Positions 7,491-17,270 are shown, counted from the first letter of the stretch. The stretch: DNA of 64,000 nt from Sphingobacterium multivorum (GCF_900457465.1 NZ_UAUU01000002.1:124001-188000); one strand, 5' to 3'. The notes: generated by a model not told the origin, from the sequence alone. Translations and numbers: made by a program.

Positions 7491-10149
7491 CTAGATTTTA
7501 AATCGCATTGCAATCAAAAACTGTCTTGGCCTGAGTTCGAAATAACTCTGTATAAGCTCATAATCTGAGGAAATTGCTGCAGATAGTTTTTATTATCCAA
7601 GAATTGGTTGCTGTCAGCTCTAAATCGGTACGCCAATGGCTTAGCCTGAACCGATAAGTTGCGTCCATAAAATACTGACTTTTTTGTGCCTTGACATTAT
7701 TGCATATAATGAATTGGACAAGGTGATCAAATGTCGATCATGGGGCGAATTACCAGATAAAAAAATGATTGTTATATAACAGCTCATTGCGCTGCCCAGC
7801 AGCCAATCTATTGTGGGTCCGCCCCATGGCAACCCGGTAATCTCCAGAAATTAACGCTGAAGACGAATTGATCAGCTCAAGTGTGAACGACTGACTGTTT
7901 ACATGTTGCTTCACCAACTGCTCATTCAGCAAATAATCTGAATTACTCCAACTGAAATTACCGTTTAACTTTGCTACAGTTTTGATACGGACAAATAGTT
8001 TGGAAAGTCCACCACTGATCCCATGCGATAAACTCTGTGCATTTTGATTAATAATACTGGTCGAGCTACGTCCCATACTGTCCAATACTGTACTGAACAT
8101 ATAGTCACGCCAACTTTTTCTAAAATTATAACTCAGATTGGCAAAGCTTGCCTTCAAGGTGTTTTTATACGCATAATGTATTCCTGTACGCAGCTCTTCA
8201 TTCTTGAGTAAGCGTGCATCATACTTTTGGATACTGCGATACTGACTAATGATGTAACCATTGTAGAAATTGTCGAGTCCACCAAAATTTCGACCTACAC
8301 TCAGATTTGTACTGATCGTATTTTTCCCGTTAAACAGATAGCTCATCGAAGCAGAGGGATTCCAACTGCTCCGCAATTCATTTTTCAGACGCTGTATGCC
8401 TTGCTGTTTGACATTATAGTAATATTGACTGAACGGTAGATTGAAACTGTATTTAAACTTGCGCACTTCTTTCCCAATTTGGAGCGCCATCCGCAGCTGC
8501 ATCTGCGCGCTATTCATAGCATTGAAATAACCAGTATCCAGGACGCGAATATCATGCTGATCATGCAGCTCGATATAGCTGTTTAACGTACTGTTGTTGT
8601 AATTCAGATTGATGCTAGGTGAAAAAGTCCATGTTTTGATCTTGCGCGATAAACTCAGGCCATTTTCAAAATTAAAGCTCTTAAAACGAACGATCTGTCC
8701 CATCTGATCATAGGGCATCCCGCCGTTGAGCAACGATTCAAACTGACCGGGATTGACCGTAAGACGTTGAGGTGTACTGTGCCACTCTAAAGTAGACGTG
8801 ATATTGACCAACTGCTTGCCTATAAAACGGCCGAGTGAAAAGGAATTGAGAAAGGCTTCGTCTGAGAACTTTTTGTCCTGCTGTATAGGGATGTCTTCAT
8901 TAAAAAGAATATTACCGGCACTGTTGTTCCAATGTTTACGATAATTGGTACTGTTACTAAAAAAAACGTTTGACTCGTTCTTTTCGACCAGCATCCCAAT
9001 ATTCAACTCATCGATACCATAGCGATTGTCCACCACCTCCTGGTTGTGGATCACTTCGTTGTTTGTAAAATATTGTGTCGACGTTGTTCCTTGCAATTTT
9101 CGATTATCGTGGAAATAAGAAAAATTACCTTTGACTTCCAAACCGTTCTTTAACTTTTGAATCATATTGCTACTCATTAAAAAGATCTGGTTGTTCAACC
9201 ATTTTTTCTGATCGAAACCCGGAGTGGCTACCTCCCGAATGGAGAGATAGGACGATCCATCTGAAAAGCGAGATCGCGCTGTAAAATAACCAGTACCTGA
9301 ATAGAATGGTTTTAACTGCTGTGACACATCATCACCAACATTGTTCGTCTGAAATGAATTGAGCATTTGAAAGGTCTTGGCAAATGTCATTGGCGTAATA
9401 TTAGCATCCCAAAGCGCAGGAGCTGCTCCAAGACCTAGTTTACCGGTACCTGTTGTGGTAAATTTCTTAAGCTGTAAATTAAGGGTGGCGCGGTTGGAAA
9501 AGACCAACTTATCCAACATTTTGATGGGTTGATGATTTTCAAGGATCTGGACTTTCATAACCGCATCTGCTGGAAGATTTTGATTGATAAGCCCGTAACG
9601 TCCGCCCATCATGTCCAATCCATTGACCCGATACTGTTGAATAGGTTCGCCTTGGTAAAAGATCTGACCGTTACGCATCTCTACGCCCGGAAGCTTTTTG
9701 ATGATATCACCTATTACACGATCTTGCGTTCCTGTAAAAGAAGCTACATTATAATTGATCGTATCTTTTTTTTTGTACACTGGCACATCCGACACCTTTA
9801 CCTCTTGTATTTTCCGCACCTCACTTTTTAAAATATAAGCATAGTTTGCAGTCGCATTGGCAACATGTACGCTACGTTTGGCATAACTGAGATGATTAAA
9901 ATCCAACTGTAGTGAATCTACATCGCTAACTTTAACAGTAAGTTTGAAGGCTCCACTAGCGTCACTTTTTGAAAAGTTCAACAAGGCTGCAGAACCGATT
10001 TTTTTATAAGACACAGTGACATTGGCGATCGGTTTTTGATTTTCGTCGAGTAATTTGCCTGTAATAATGGTTTGCGCAAAGGAATGGCCACCTATCCAGA
10101 TAAATATGATGGTGAAAAAAAGTTTAGCTAGCATAGCGTCTGTTTGCAC
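7491..10149 (-). pseudogene. TonB-dependent-type outer membrane beta-barrel protein with frameshifted C-terminus
   Basis: An intact frame of 799 codons (10149 to 7750) starts with a signal peptide (alternative start at 10134, MLAKLFFTIIFIWIGGHSFA) followed by a carboxypeptidase-regulatory-like domain (TGKLLDENQKPIANVTVSY), a plug-like region and a long barrel. It stops at 7750 in HFFIW, but the expected C-terminus continues in scattered frames: SGNSPHDRHLITLSN, then VKAQKSQYFMDATYRF and RTDLELTATN, then FLDNKNYLQQF, then SSDYELIQSYFELRPRQFLIAMRFKI-stop at 7491. About four single-base shifts are needed. The last barrel strand, normally required for assembly, is thus out of frame. The partner GLPGLI gene lies 6 bp upstream. 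Confidence 0.75.
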
Positions 10150-10155
10150 ATCTCA

Positions 10156-10971
10156 TTATTGCCGCTCGATAGGGTTATTATCTGTTTTCATTTCTGCACG
10201 GATATTTATTTTACTTTCGTCAGATAATATAGCTCCGGTCAACAGCGCATATTCAATCATATTATCCCTTAATTTTTGCCTTTCCTTATAAAAATTAGCT
10301 TTTGTTGTCTTTTGGATAATAAGGTCTGGGCGTAATTGATCGAAAGTGGCCGATACACTGTTTACTTTGCTTATGGAGACCATATCGAATGTGAAATATT
10401 TATCCTGATCTGATATGGATAACACTAAACCGGGTAGTCCACAAAACTTATACGGACCATCTGAAATCGGTATATCCACGGTGAACCACGCGATCCATTT
10501 TCGCCCGCCCCAGTCCGTCGTCGCTTTTTGACAAACAAAATGGTGAATATGAGCAGTGTCCGGGTGTATTTCCCATTGCATATCCGTCTTATTTTCCTCG
10601 TAGTAGGACAACTCATTATTTCCACTAAACCCCACCCCGTTTATAGGATCGTAAGTGGAAATGACATCTCCCCGTTTTACAATTAAAAAATTATTGGGTG
10701 CTATACGACCATAACTGTAGAAAAGCATATTACTGCCATGTTTGAGTGCCAATGCTGAATCAGCTCTAAATTTTGACAGGGTCTGAAAATGACTTTCTTG
10801 CTCACCGATCGTCAATTGTGTAAAAATACTTTTCCGCGAAACACTGGATGTACTATCGTTCTGATAAGTAAACTTATACATGATCTTCATATCGAATGCC
10901 ACCGGTTTGACCTGAGCATGAACGGTAAATTGAAATAATAAAAAAAACAGTGGGTAAAATAGTATTTTCAT
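10156..10971 (-). CDS. GLPGLI family secreted protein
   Basis: The 271-aa product has a signal peptide (MKILFYPLFFLLFQFTVHA-Q) and the family-defining motif GLPGLV at residues 178-183 within KFCGLPGLVLSI. Family members are exported beta-rich proteins of unknown biochemical role, regularly encoded beside a carboxypeptidase-regulatory/TonB-type barrel protein, exactly as here (barrel gene starting 6 bp downstream). The W.GR.W.AWFT segment at about 154-164 and the preceding HHFVCQKA are also typical. It begins 2 bp after a small upstream frame and the three genes probably form one transcript. Confidence 0.85.
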   Translation of the reverse strand: MKILFYPLFFLLFQFTVHAQVKPVAFDMKIMYKFTYQNDSTSSVSRKSIFTQLTIGEQESHFQTLSKFRADSALALKHGSNMLFYSYGRIAPNNFLIVKRGDVISTYDPINGVGFSGNNELSYYEENKTDMQWEIHPDTAHIHHFVCQKATTDWGGRKWIAWFTVDIPISDGPYKFCGLPGLVLSISDQDKYFTFDMVSISKVNSVSATFDQLRPDLIIQKTTKANFYKERQKLRDNMIEYALLTGAILSDESKINIRAEMKTDNNPIERQ

Positions 10972-10973
10972 AA

Positions 10974-11147
10974 TTAAAACGGATTCACTTGAAGAGGATT
11001 ATAGCAGTTTTGATAGGCTGTTTTTATTTGGTCCGATGTAGGATTAACATCTATTTTAGTATACGTCACCGTAATAGGATCTAGCAAAAATGCACAAGTA
11101 TAATTTAGATCACTATTTTTACCTTTAAAAAGAGCAGATTTACCCAT
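10974..11147 (-). CDS. Small 57-aa frame upstream of the GLPGLI gene
   Basis: ATG at 11147 opens a 57-codon frame that ends at 10974, two bases before the GLPGLI start (TAATTATG), so the two could be translationally coupled. It has no signal peptide; it contains two Cys (YTCAF and YQNCYN) and a Pro/Asn-rich end (NCYNPLQVNPF). I do not recognise it. It may be the tail of a truncated gene rather than a true small protein, because an in-frame TAA lies directly before its ATG. Confidence 0.4.
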   Translation of the reverse strand: MGKSALFKGKNSDLNYTCAFLLDPITVTYTKIDVNPTSDQIKTAYQNCYNPLQVNPF

Positions 11148-11513
11148 AAATTAAGCGTTTCGTTTGGTTAAAAAATTACAAATCATACTAACTAGCGTCA
11201 CCAGAATGCACATTTACACTTCAAGTTATATATACATTACCGAATATTAAAATATTAAATCAAATCAATCGATTGCGTTATTTTAAACGGAAAATAATTT
11301 ACGAAAACCCCACATTCCTAGCGAGCTATTTTAGTGATCTTCTTTCTTTTCGATGTTGCAATAGTCTCCATATCTTGTACGATGCATCGTTTCGATATGG
11401 CAAAAGAAAAAAAGCCACATTTCCCAAAGTGGCACACGAGTATGTTAGCAGCGGCTGCATACACTTGCTTATAATTAAATTTTTGATTATTTTTAATTAT
11501 AAAACTTTTAAAA
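11148..11513. other. Intergenic with a minus-strand terminator-like hairpin
   Basis: The stretch holds GCCAC-attt-ccc-aaa-GTGGC at about 11413-11432, preceded on the plus strand by a run of A (11407-11413), so on the minus strand it is a hairpin followed by T residues. No minus-strand gene now ends just above it. A second part near 11160-11270 is AT-rich and may hold the promoter of the 10974-10149 operon. No convincing coding frame. Confidence 0.45.
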
Positions 11514-11717
11514 ATGAAATTTTCTTTGATATTAATAGCTTTATTTTGGCTTATTAGTTATATAGTAGTGGTCGTTCAAATAGCTAAATCAAAAGGGAGA
11601 ATACCTTTTTTGAGTATTATACTAATGTTTTTATTTCCTTTTTTATGGGTGTTTTTTGCACAACAACTGTCTCGTGTCGAAGAAGTATCTAAGACTAAGA
11701 AAAAGAAATATATCTAA
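11514..11717 (+). CDS. Small membrane protein, unknown function
   Basis: The 67-aa product has two hydrophobic segments (about 4-22 and 32-50, with a short basic KSKGR turn between them) and a highly basic end (KTKKKKYI), giving a hairpin membrane topology with both ends likely cytoplasmic. A strong terminator follows directly, supporting a real transcription unit. Confidence 0.55.
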   Translation: MKFSLILIALFWLISYIVVVVQIAKSKGRIPFLSIILMFLFPFLWVFFAQQLSRVEEVSKTKKKKYI

Positions 11718-11724
11718 TCGTTAT

Positions 11725-11767
11725 AACTTCTACAACCTAATAGAACATTAGGTTGTAGAAGTTTTTT
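11725..11767 (+). terminator. Strong rho-independent terminator
   Basis: A perfect 17-bp inverted repeat (11725-11741 and 11747-11763, 5-nt loop agaac) ends in a T run at 11762-11767. It lies just after the 67-aa membrane protein gene. Confidence 0.9.
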
Positions 11768-11841
11768 AGTTCCCTCTAATTTCCCATATGTCCAATTGCC
11801 ATAAAACGAGTTCTTCTGTGAAGAACTACTTGATGGATCGC

Positions 11842-12036
11842 TTACTTTAGCATCGGTGGCATTGTATAGTAATAATCTTTTTTATAACGATCTACATTCA
11901 CTGATGCGAAACCCACGCTATATTCAAATAATGTGAAATCAAAACGAAAAGGAATAGATTCTTCAAAAAAAACTTTAAAATCTTCATATAACGGTTGCTC
12001 TATGAAATACGATTTTGGGAGGTAAAAGCCAAACAA
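11842..12036 (-). CDS. Small hypothetical protein downstream of SH3-like copy 2
   Basis: A 64-codon frame from a TTG at 12036 ends at 11842; the frame stays open further upstream into the end of the SH3-like gene, so the true start is uncertain. The sequence (FYLPKSYFIEQPLYEDFKVF, then FDFTLFEYSVGFASVNVDRY) is aromatic-rich and looks protein-like. No such gene follows SH3-like copy 1. It could be a cotranslated partner or a remnant. Confidence 0.35.
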   Translation of the reverse strand: MFGFYLPKSYFIEQPLYEDFKVFFEESIPFRFDFTLFEYSVGFASVNVDRYKKDYYYTMPPMLK

Positions 12037-12062
12037 GAGTAATTTTACGATTATTGCTATTG

Positions 12063-12773
12063 CTAAAATGGCATTGTTACCACTCGTGCATTATATTGAC
12101 CTTTTTTAATCTCAAATAAAACTGCATACCCACCAGCCCCATCGCCGTTAACAGTATTGATGTATAAAATATCATTTGAGTCATCATAGTAGCATGTTGC
12201 AAACTCGTTGTTTACATTAAATAGGTTCTCAATTTCCTTTGCCGGGATCTGAATAAATCTTCCCTTTATAGTAGCTTGAATAGAGGTGTAATGGCTTGTA
12301 GGGATTTCGCCATCTGTTCCCCAGATCTGCTGCCCTCTAAATTTGTCTACAACGGTATAGCCATCATATTGAGTCGATGAAAAATCACCTTTATTTTTTT
12401 CATAATCGAAACGATCTGAATTTATTTGCACGGTTATATCTTTTGCCATAAATTTTGCTGTGCCTTCATCAGAAAATACAGTAGGGATCTGCTTATAAGA
12501 TTCGATATATTTAATTCTTGAATGGTGTACATACCCAGTAATGCTCTTATTTCTTTTGTCTGTATAATCAACAATTACCCAATCGCCAAACTTTTCATCA
12601 GGAAATGCATAAACAATTTCATCAGCAGCAATTTTTGAAACAACCACGCTATTCACTGTAGCTTGTTGCCTCACATTTACATAGCCGTCTTTGTCAATGA
12701 TTTTTGCAAATTGGGCCGAGGCCAATTGGCATACTGTGAGAAAAAGTAGTACTAAAAGATATCTGTGATTCAT
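12063..12773 (-). CDS. Secreted SH3-like domain protein (copy 2)
   Basis: A 236-aa paralogue of the protein at 421-1131, with the same signal peptide and SH3-like region (GYVNVRQQATVNSVVVSKI). Differences cluster outside the signal peptide, for example at 36, 43, 60-61 and the SS-to-RF change near 120. The near identity of the first 35 residues suggests a recent duplication. Flanking DNA is similar for about 10 bp downstream and about 130 bp upstream. Function is unknown; the same alternatives apply as for copy 1. Confidence 0.8.
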   Translation of the reverse strand: MNHRYLLVLLFLTVCQLASAQFAKIIDKDGYVNVRQQATVNSVVVSKIAADEIVYAFPDEKFGDWVIVDYTDKRNKSITGYVHHSRIKYIESYKQIPTVFSDEGTAKFMAKDITVQINSDRFDYEKNKGDFSSTQYDGYTVVDKFRGQQIWGTDGEIPTSHYTSIQATIKGRFIQIPAKEIENLFNVNNEFATCYYDDSNDILYINTVNGDGAGGYAVLFEIKKGQYNARVVTMPF

Positions 12774-12972
12774 TTGTCTAAAGTTATTACTGATAATATT
12801 TGCCCCCGACTAATAAGATCTTGGACCATACGATCTTTCTTACGATGACTCATAATTACGAATTTAATTGAAAGATAACAATCTCGCTACCTTTATATCA
12901 TTTGTTGATTAAAAATATTTTAAAATATATGCTCGAACTAGCTATTTACGAATTTATATAATGAAGATCCTT

Positions 12973-13204
12973 TTACCCGTTTTCTGCTGAAAACTCGCTA
13001 GGATTAATGAATTTTTGTAGATAAATTTCATCACTAAACAATTCTAAATGTTCTTGCAGCAATCTTTATGTCGCTAGAAGTGGAAGCCGTTTTAATAACA
13101 GAACAGTATAACTTACTAATAAACGCTATTTTTTGATTTTTCGAACATACGCTTAACAAGACAAAAGCTATCATCGTAAATCTAAACATAATTAGTATTT
13201 TCAT
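12973..13204 (-). pseudogene. Decayed small lipoprotein gene
   Basis: ATG at 13204 opens a 56-codon frame with a convincing lipoprotein signal (FTMIAFVLLSVC-SKNQK, lipid Cys at 20). The frame ends early at 13034 (RTFRIV-stop). In the next frame translation continues as LQEHLELFSDEIYLQKF then INPSEFSAENG-stop at 12973. One indel near 13045 would join them. The neighbouring 12774-12970 holds only the decayed tail shared with the SH3-like duplication, and 13205-13389 shows nothing else. Confidence 0.45.
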
Positions 13205-13389
13205 GAAGAGAATTTAAACATTAAACTACTGGAATATTCATTTCGTGGCCAGCTGTTTAAAACAGTAGTTATCACTTGATCTTTAGTAATAATAGCGTGT
13301 TCCGGCTTTGAAATCCTGGATGTACGCAGAATCTCAAAACCTTAATTAGAAGTTTGTAAGAACCAAAGGAAACCAAATTAGTTAAAAAA

Positions 13390-13911
13390 ATGAAATTTTT
13401 GATTAGAGTAATTTTATTGACGATAATTGATTTTGTAATTATTTGGATATGGGTTAGACAGGTGAACCCTGATCCAAGCATTTCTATTGGAATTTTAATA
13501 CTTATTCCGCTTGTAGTCATCTTGAATTTGATTATAGCGTTGATTTTATACTTCACGAAAAAGGAATTTGTTGCCCTTTTCATAGTTAATTCAATTATTT
13601 CTGGAATATTAATGTCATACTTATTTGGGAAAGGAATTGATAGATACCAAAATAATAGGCTTGAAAGCTGGACCTTTAAATTGAAAAATGAGACCTACAC
13701 GATTACACATTGGAAGCTCGAAAACACTTTTAGTATCAGTGAAAGTAGCAGACCTGGTTCATCAAGTGAATTTTTATCGGGGAAATTCATTAAAAAAGGA
13801 GATAAATACTATCTGTCAACAGACACAACTGAGTTCATCATCAAAAAAGGATATCTGTATAAATTTAGAGATGATAGCGACAGTATAAAGTTGACTAAAA
13901 TTGAAAGATAG
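13390..13911 (+). CDS. Membrane protein with extracytoplasmic domain, unknown function
   Basis: The 173-aa product has three hydrophobic helices (about 4-24, 31-55 and 61-82) followed by a soluble domain of about 85 residues with short beta strands (SWTFKLKNETYTITHWKLE and later KYYLSTDTTEFIIKKGYLYKF). The soluble part resembles a small lipocalin-like or immunity-type beta domain, but I cannot assign a family. Followed at 63 bp by another plus-strand gene, probably in the same unit. Confidence 0.55.
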   Translation: MKFLIRVILLTIIDFVIIWIWVRQVNPDPSISIGILILIPLVVILNLIIALILYFTKKEFVALFIVNSIISGILMSYLFGKGIDRYQNNRLESWTFKLKNETYTITHWKLENTFSISESSRPGSSSEFLSGKFIKKGDKYYLSTDTTEFIIKKGYLYKFRDDSDSIKLTKIER

Positions 13912-13974
13912 TTACTTAAATAATAGTTATAACTATATTATCAATTTCTGTTATCTTTATAAAAACATGATGAT

Positions 13975-14517
13975 ATGGTCGACCTAGAACGCAGAAAGAT
14001 GCTTGCATATCACCTAAGACATTTAGTCATCGGGCGTATTAGCAATGATGAGTTTGAAGAGGAAATGCAAGACAATGTATCTTTTGGTTATCTTCCTGAA
14101 CAATATTATTCCTCAAAACAAGCGAAACTTGATGACCCTATTATAAGGCCAATGCTCGAATTAAGCTGGTGCTTATATAGCGACTTAGGAAATCATAAAC
14201 TTACAGATAAACACCAACTCGCTGATGAAGAACTAAAAAACATTGCTCGGATTATTTTATTCTTAAATTCAAATTTAGAGTACGAATGGCCTTACTTTGA
14301 TCGTATAAATCCACTAATACGGTTTTCATTTAAAGACTTGTTATTTACTATCCTAAGCTTGGGGCAACATTATAACGTGAAATTAAATGAATGGAAAGTA
14401 CAGTTTGAAAAATTTAAGAATACAGGAGATCACGATCTATGGCCCTTCATCAGCAAAGAACAATATGAACAGCAATTGAAAAAACAACCATTTTTATGGG
14501 GGCGTAAACCTGACTGA
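13975..14517 (+). CDS. Hypothetical cytosolic helical protein
   Basis: The 180-aa product lacks a signal peptide or membrane segment. It begins with RRKMLAYHLRHLVIGRISNDEFEE, a helical start, and has a Trp/Tyr-rich middle (LSWCLYSDLGNHKL and YEWPYFDRINPLIRF). The pattern (N-terminal helix bundle with a surface-exposed SNDEFEE segment) is known to me from small stand-alone Bacteroidota proteins, often near secretion-linked toxin genes, but no toxin gene is present here. No function can be assigned. Confidence 0.5.
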   Translation: MVDLERRKMLAYHLRHLVIGRISNDEFEEEMQDNVSFGYLPEQYYSSKQAKLDDPIIRPMLELSWCLYSDLGNHKLTDKHQLADEELKNIARIILFLNSNLEYEWPYFDRINPLIRFSFKDLLFTILSLGQHYNVKLNEWKVQFEKFKNTGDHDLWPFISKEQYEQQLKKQPFLWGRKPD

Positions 14518-14695
14518 ATTTAGCAAATCATTCTTCCCTTTTGATCGTAAAAAAATCGGTGTACAGTCTTTGAAAAATGAGAATAATAAGCTTTGCAAAA
14601 ATTCACTACACTTCTTAATAAAAATCACTTCGAACACTTGTAAGAATAACCAATAAATATTTCATATTTTAATCTCTTTATTTTTAATAATATGA

Positions 14696-14956
14696 TCAAA
14701 CTAAAAAGACTTTTCTTGAATATCTAATTTGGTTTTCCTTATTCAGAAAACCCTTATTCTTCTGATACAGTTCCTCATCTATAAAATAACTGACATCTTC
14801 AAATAAGAAGGTTTCAGTTGTCACCTGATCCTGAAAAAGCTCATAAAATTTTTCATAAGGAATATGAGAAACATTCATGAAGCCAAAAACGTAATCCGCT
14901 CCTCTTAAAACAATTTCTAAATAAAGTTGGTAATAATACTTTTCTGCCATAATCAA
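14696..14956 (-). CDS. Small hypothetical protein
   Basis: The 86-aa product (more likely starting at the second Met, MAEKYYYQLYLEI) is acidic and aromatic-rich with a predicted strand-helix pattern and no export signal. It is the last gene of a minus-strand run of small genes from 17651 down to here. No family recognised. Confidence 0.45.
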   Translation of the reverse strand: MIMAEKYYYQLYLEIVLRGADYVFGFMNVSHIPYEKFYELFQDQVTTETFLFEDVSYFIDEELYQKNKGFLNKENQIRYSRKVFLV

Positions 14957-15011
14957 TTGATCCTATTCCATTCAAACATAGCACGCTAAAGCGAAACCTG
15001 CATTAAAAAGG

Positions 15012-15578
15012 TTAAAATTCCTCAAAAGAAATCGTTTCTATTTGATTCTTATCCGCACGATTCATATCAACCCTTGTAGCCATAAAACAAAATCCGTCCG
15101 ATATTCCCATACCAACTTGATTTTTAAGATTACGAATATATTGAGTGTTCCAGTTCTTTACCTTTTCAACAATATGAGAGGATATCTCCACATTAGCCTT
15201 TTCCAGATCAGTGTTACTAAGCAACAATTTAACAATGTGAAGTTTTTTACTACCAGCCTGCCGATGATAACTATAGGCTGCTCGATCATTCCAGATTAAC
15301 CCAACATAATCTCCCCAAGCAAGATTAAATCCCTCTAAAATCGTAAAACGATCTGATGAAATCACATCGAAAGCCTCTTTTGCCAATATATTTCGACCTT
15401 GCTTTCCAAAATAGATAATACTTGCATAATCGTCCTTTTTATCCATATTATTGAAATAGATTAATTGATCCATATGAACTTTTTCCAGCACCCCGATAGC
15501 CTTTTTCGTTATAACCATATTTCCTGAGCAGGCTGTAAATAAAAAACAAATTAAACCAATTTTCAAATAATGTATCAT
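15012..15578 (-). CDS. Putative lipoprotein of unknown function
   Basis: The 188-aa product has a lipoprotein signal (IGLICFLFTAC-SGNM, lipid Cys at 17). The mature part has a central Trp-rich segment (FNLAWGDYVGLIWNDRAAYSYH) and a C-terminal VGMGISDGFCFMATRVD. No domain is recognised. It follows the decayed lipoprotein gene at 15656-16168 in the same direction with about 75 bp between them. Confidence 0.6.
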   Translation of the reverse strand: MIHYLKIGLICFLFTACSGNMVITKKAIGVLEKVHMDQLIYFNNMDKKDDYASIIYFGKQGRNILAKEAFDVISSDRFTILEGFNLAWGDYVGLIWNDRAAYSYHRQAGSKKLHIVKLLLSNTDLEKANVEISSHIVEKVKNWNTQYIRNLKNQVGMGISDGFCFMATRVDMNRADKNQIETISFEEF

Positions 15579-15655
15579 AAGCTAAATTTTATGTTATATG
15601 CAATTCAGCGCCTAATAAGAAAGATCCTTTACCATAGAAGAAGATATCTCAATCC

Positions 15656-16168
15656 CTACTCTTGAATAGTGATCATCCGACTACTATAATGCTTTTGACC
15701 TAAAGCTTGAAGAGGATAAAAATCTTTTAATGATACATTGTTATAAAACCTATTGCTCTCAATTTTAAAAATAGAATCTTTTACAGACATTAACATGGAA
15801 GTAGTGTCAATACAGATAGCACATTGCTGTATCTCCTGTTTAAAAAAAAATAATTTGCCATTTTTTACAGAAATTGAATTCTTTTATATAAGGATTTTTT
15901 CTTGGCATAATACGTTATTTTTAGATGGTCTAGATCGTGAAGAATATCCGCTACCCGGCTCGCTTTCATTGTTTTTGCACGACCAATTGAAAAAATTCGA
16001 ACTATCCTGGTAGAAACCGCTTAACAAATCATCCATCTGCCATGAAATATCGTTTACATAGGACGTATCCGAAGAGAAAATCATCACCTTGTCATATTGG
16101 CTATTTTCTTTACTACTGTTTCCGCAGCCCAACAATACGGGAAACAATACATATATAAGTCGTTTCAT
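15656..16168 (-). pseudogene. Lipoprotein gene interrupted by an in-frame stop
   Basis: ATG at 16168 starts a lipoprotein (MKRLIYVLFPVLLGC-GNSSKE, lipid Cys at 15). After 94 codons a TAA interrupts it (CQEKILI-stop), but the same frame then stays open for 75 codons (KNSISVKNGKLFFFKQEI, then CIDTTSMLMSVKDSIFKIES, then LKDFYPLQALGQKHYSSR) to a stop at 15656. The whole is 171 codons without a frameshift. The downstream part is clearly protein-like, so a point mutation to TAA, or a sequence error, broke the gene. Confidence 0.55.
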
Positions 16169-16171
16169 ATT

Positions 16172-16522
16172 TTAGGTTTTTGAGACATCACAGACGGTTA
16201 CCTCTTCCTTACTTAACCAGCGAAATGTAGCAGGTTCATCCGAAAGCACCTCAATTGCATTTTCTAAATTATAAATAACGAAATGTTCAATATTTTTTTC
16301 TTTCTAAAATATCATAGCTGCCCTCAATAACTGAATCCAATAAGCCGAGCATGTAGATCTTGCAAATCCCCGAAAATCGTCGTTCTCGTTAACCATCTTC
16401 ATTAGCGCCAAGTCGATCGTAACTTTATACGAAACAAAATACTCAAATTTTATTTCGAGAATTTGAGTGTGATCAACTAAGTTTTTTAAAAGAATAACTA
16501 TTTCACTGTATTCCACATACAT
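16172..16522 (-). pseudogene. Small cytosolic protein gene with two compensating frameshifts
   Basis: The frame opening at 16522 (MYVEYSEIVILLKNLVDHTQ) is open to about 16304. A better continuation is found in a neighbouring frame (MLGLLDSVIEGSYDILERKK), and the first frame resumes with NIEHFVIYNLENAIEVLSDE then ATFRWLSKEEVTVCDV to a stop at 16172. The end lies 4 bp before the lipoprotein gene start, as in an operon. The family is not recognised. Confidence 0.4.
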
Positions 16523-16524
16523 TT

Positions 16525-16690
16525 ATAAAAAAAATAAATCTTGAGGAAGGGATAAATCAATAGCCCATTTTTCATATTTATCTTTCATCGTGTAGTATCT
16601 AAATTTTGTTTCTATTACTTTTTCGTCCAAATTCAATATGGGGCCGCTGATGTTAGTCCTACAGGGCCAACCTGACTACCTATCCAAATT
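16525..16690 (-). pseudogene. Coding remnant without a start
   Basis: A protein-like stretch ends directly before the ATG at 16522: VIETKFRYYTMKDKYEKW then AIDLSLPQDLFFL-stop. In an adjacent frame just upstream the DNA reads GSQVGPVGLTSAAP. Together these look like the 3' end of a lost gene in the same operon. Confidence 0.35.
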
Positions 16691-16697
16691 TTCAATT

Positions 16698-17081
16698 TCA
16701 TTTTTTGAAATTAGCTAATAGAGAATAAAATCGAGTTTTCAATAGCTCACTTTTTCTTTTATTATCTATAACAATTTCATTAAAATAGATCGCATCAACC
16801 CAAATATTTAAATTATTAATATTCGTTTCGAGCATGAAATCATAGGCCTTTTCGATATCTGATAATTCGAAACTTGAATATATATCCTCAGATTTGGATA
16901 ATTGCATAGCTCTCAATAATAGCTGACTTGACCTTGAATCCATTTTATAGCAATTATTCAATTGATCAAAATTTTCCAAAAACGACAGGTCATTACCAAC
17001 TTCACGCTGAAGTTGATTTAATGCTTGGGCTAAAGAATCTTCAAAACTTTTTAACGCCAGTAGGTGCTTTTTAATATCCAT
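16698..17081 (-). CDS. Hypothetical helical protein
   Basis: The 127-aa product is almost entirely helical and charged (ALKSFEDSLAQALNQLQREV, then LLLRAMQLSKSEDIYSSFEL), with no signal or membrane segment. Heptad-like spacing suggests a short coiled coil or helical bundle. No family recognised. It belongs to the minus-strand run of small genes. Confidence 0.5.
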   Translation of the reverse strand: MDIKKHLLALKSFEDSLAQALNQLQREVGNDLSFLENFDQLNNCYKMDSRSSQLLLRAMQLSKSEDIYSSFELSDIEKAYDFMLETNINNLNIWVDAIYFNEIVIDNKRKSELLKTRFYSLLANFKK

Positions 17082-17270
17082 TACTTATTCTTTTTTACCC
17101 CCAATAATCTAGGTAACTGATCGCTCTATTTTTTCACAATATGATCAGCCATAGTTACGAATCTTGAGGTTCTAATCCTATTTTATTTCCTGTTCATAGA
17201 AGGCTTGTCACTGAAGATTTAGAGGACAATACCAGTACCATTATCAGTTCTTATCATAAGCCCAGTCCGA

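Noticed and set aside
11273..11557. 94-codon frame on the plus strand
   Set aside because: It overlaps a hairpin and the start of the 67-aa membrane protein gene and has no plausible domain or start context.
13272..13583. 103-codon minus-strand frame opposite the start of the 13390 gene
   Set aside because: Antisense of a membrane-protein gene; hydrophobicity is mirrored from the coding strand and no start context is present.
15753..16013. 86-codon plus-strand frame
   Set aside because: It lies antisense to the interrupted lipoprotein gene 15656-16168, whose own frame is far more protein-like.
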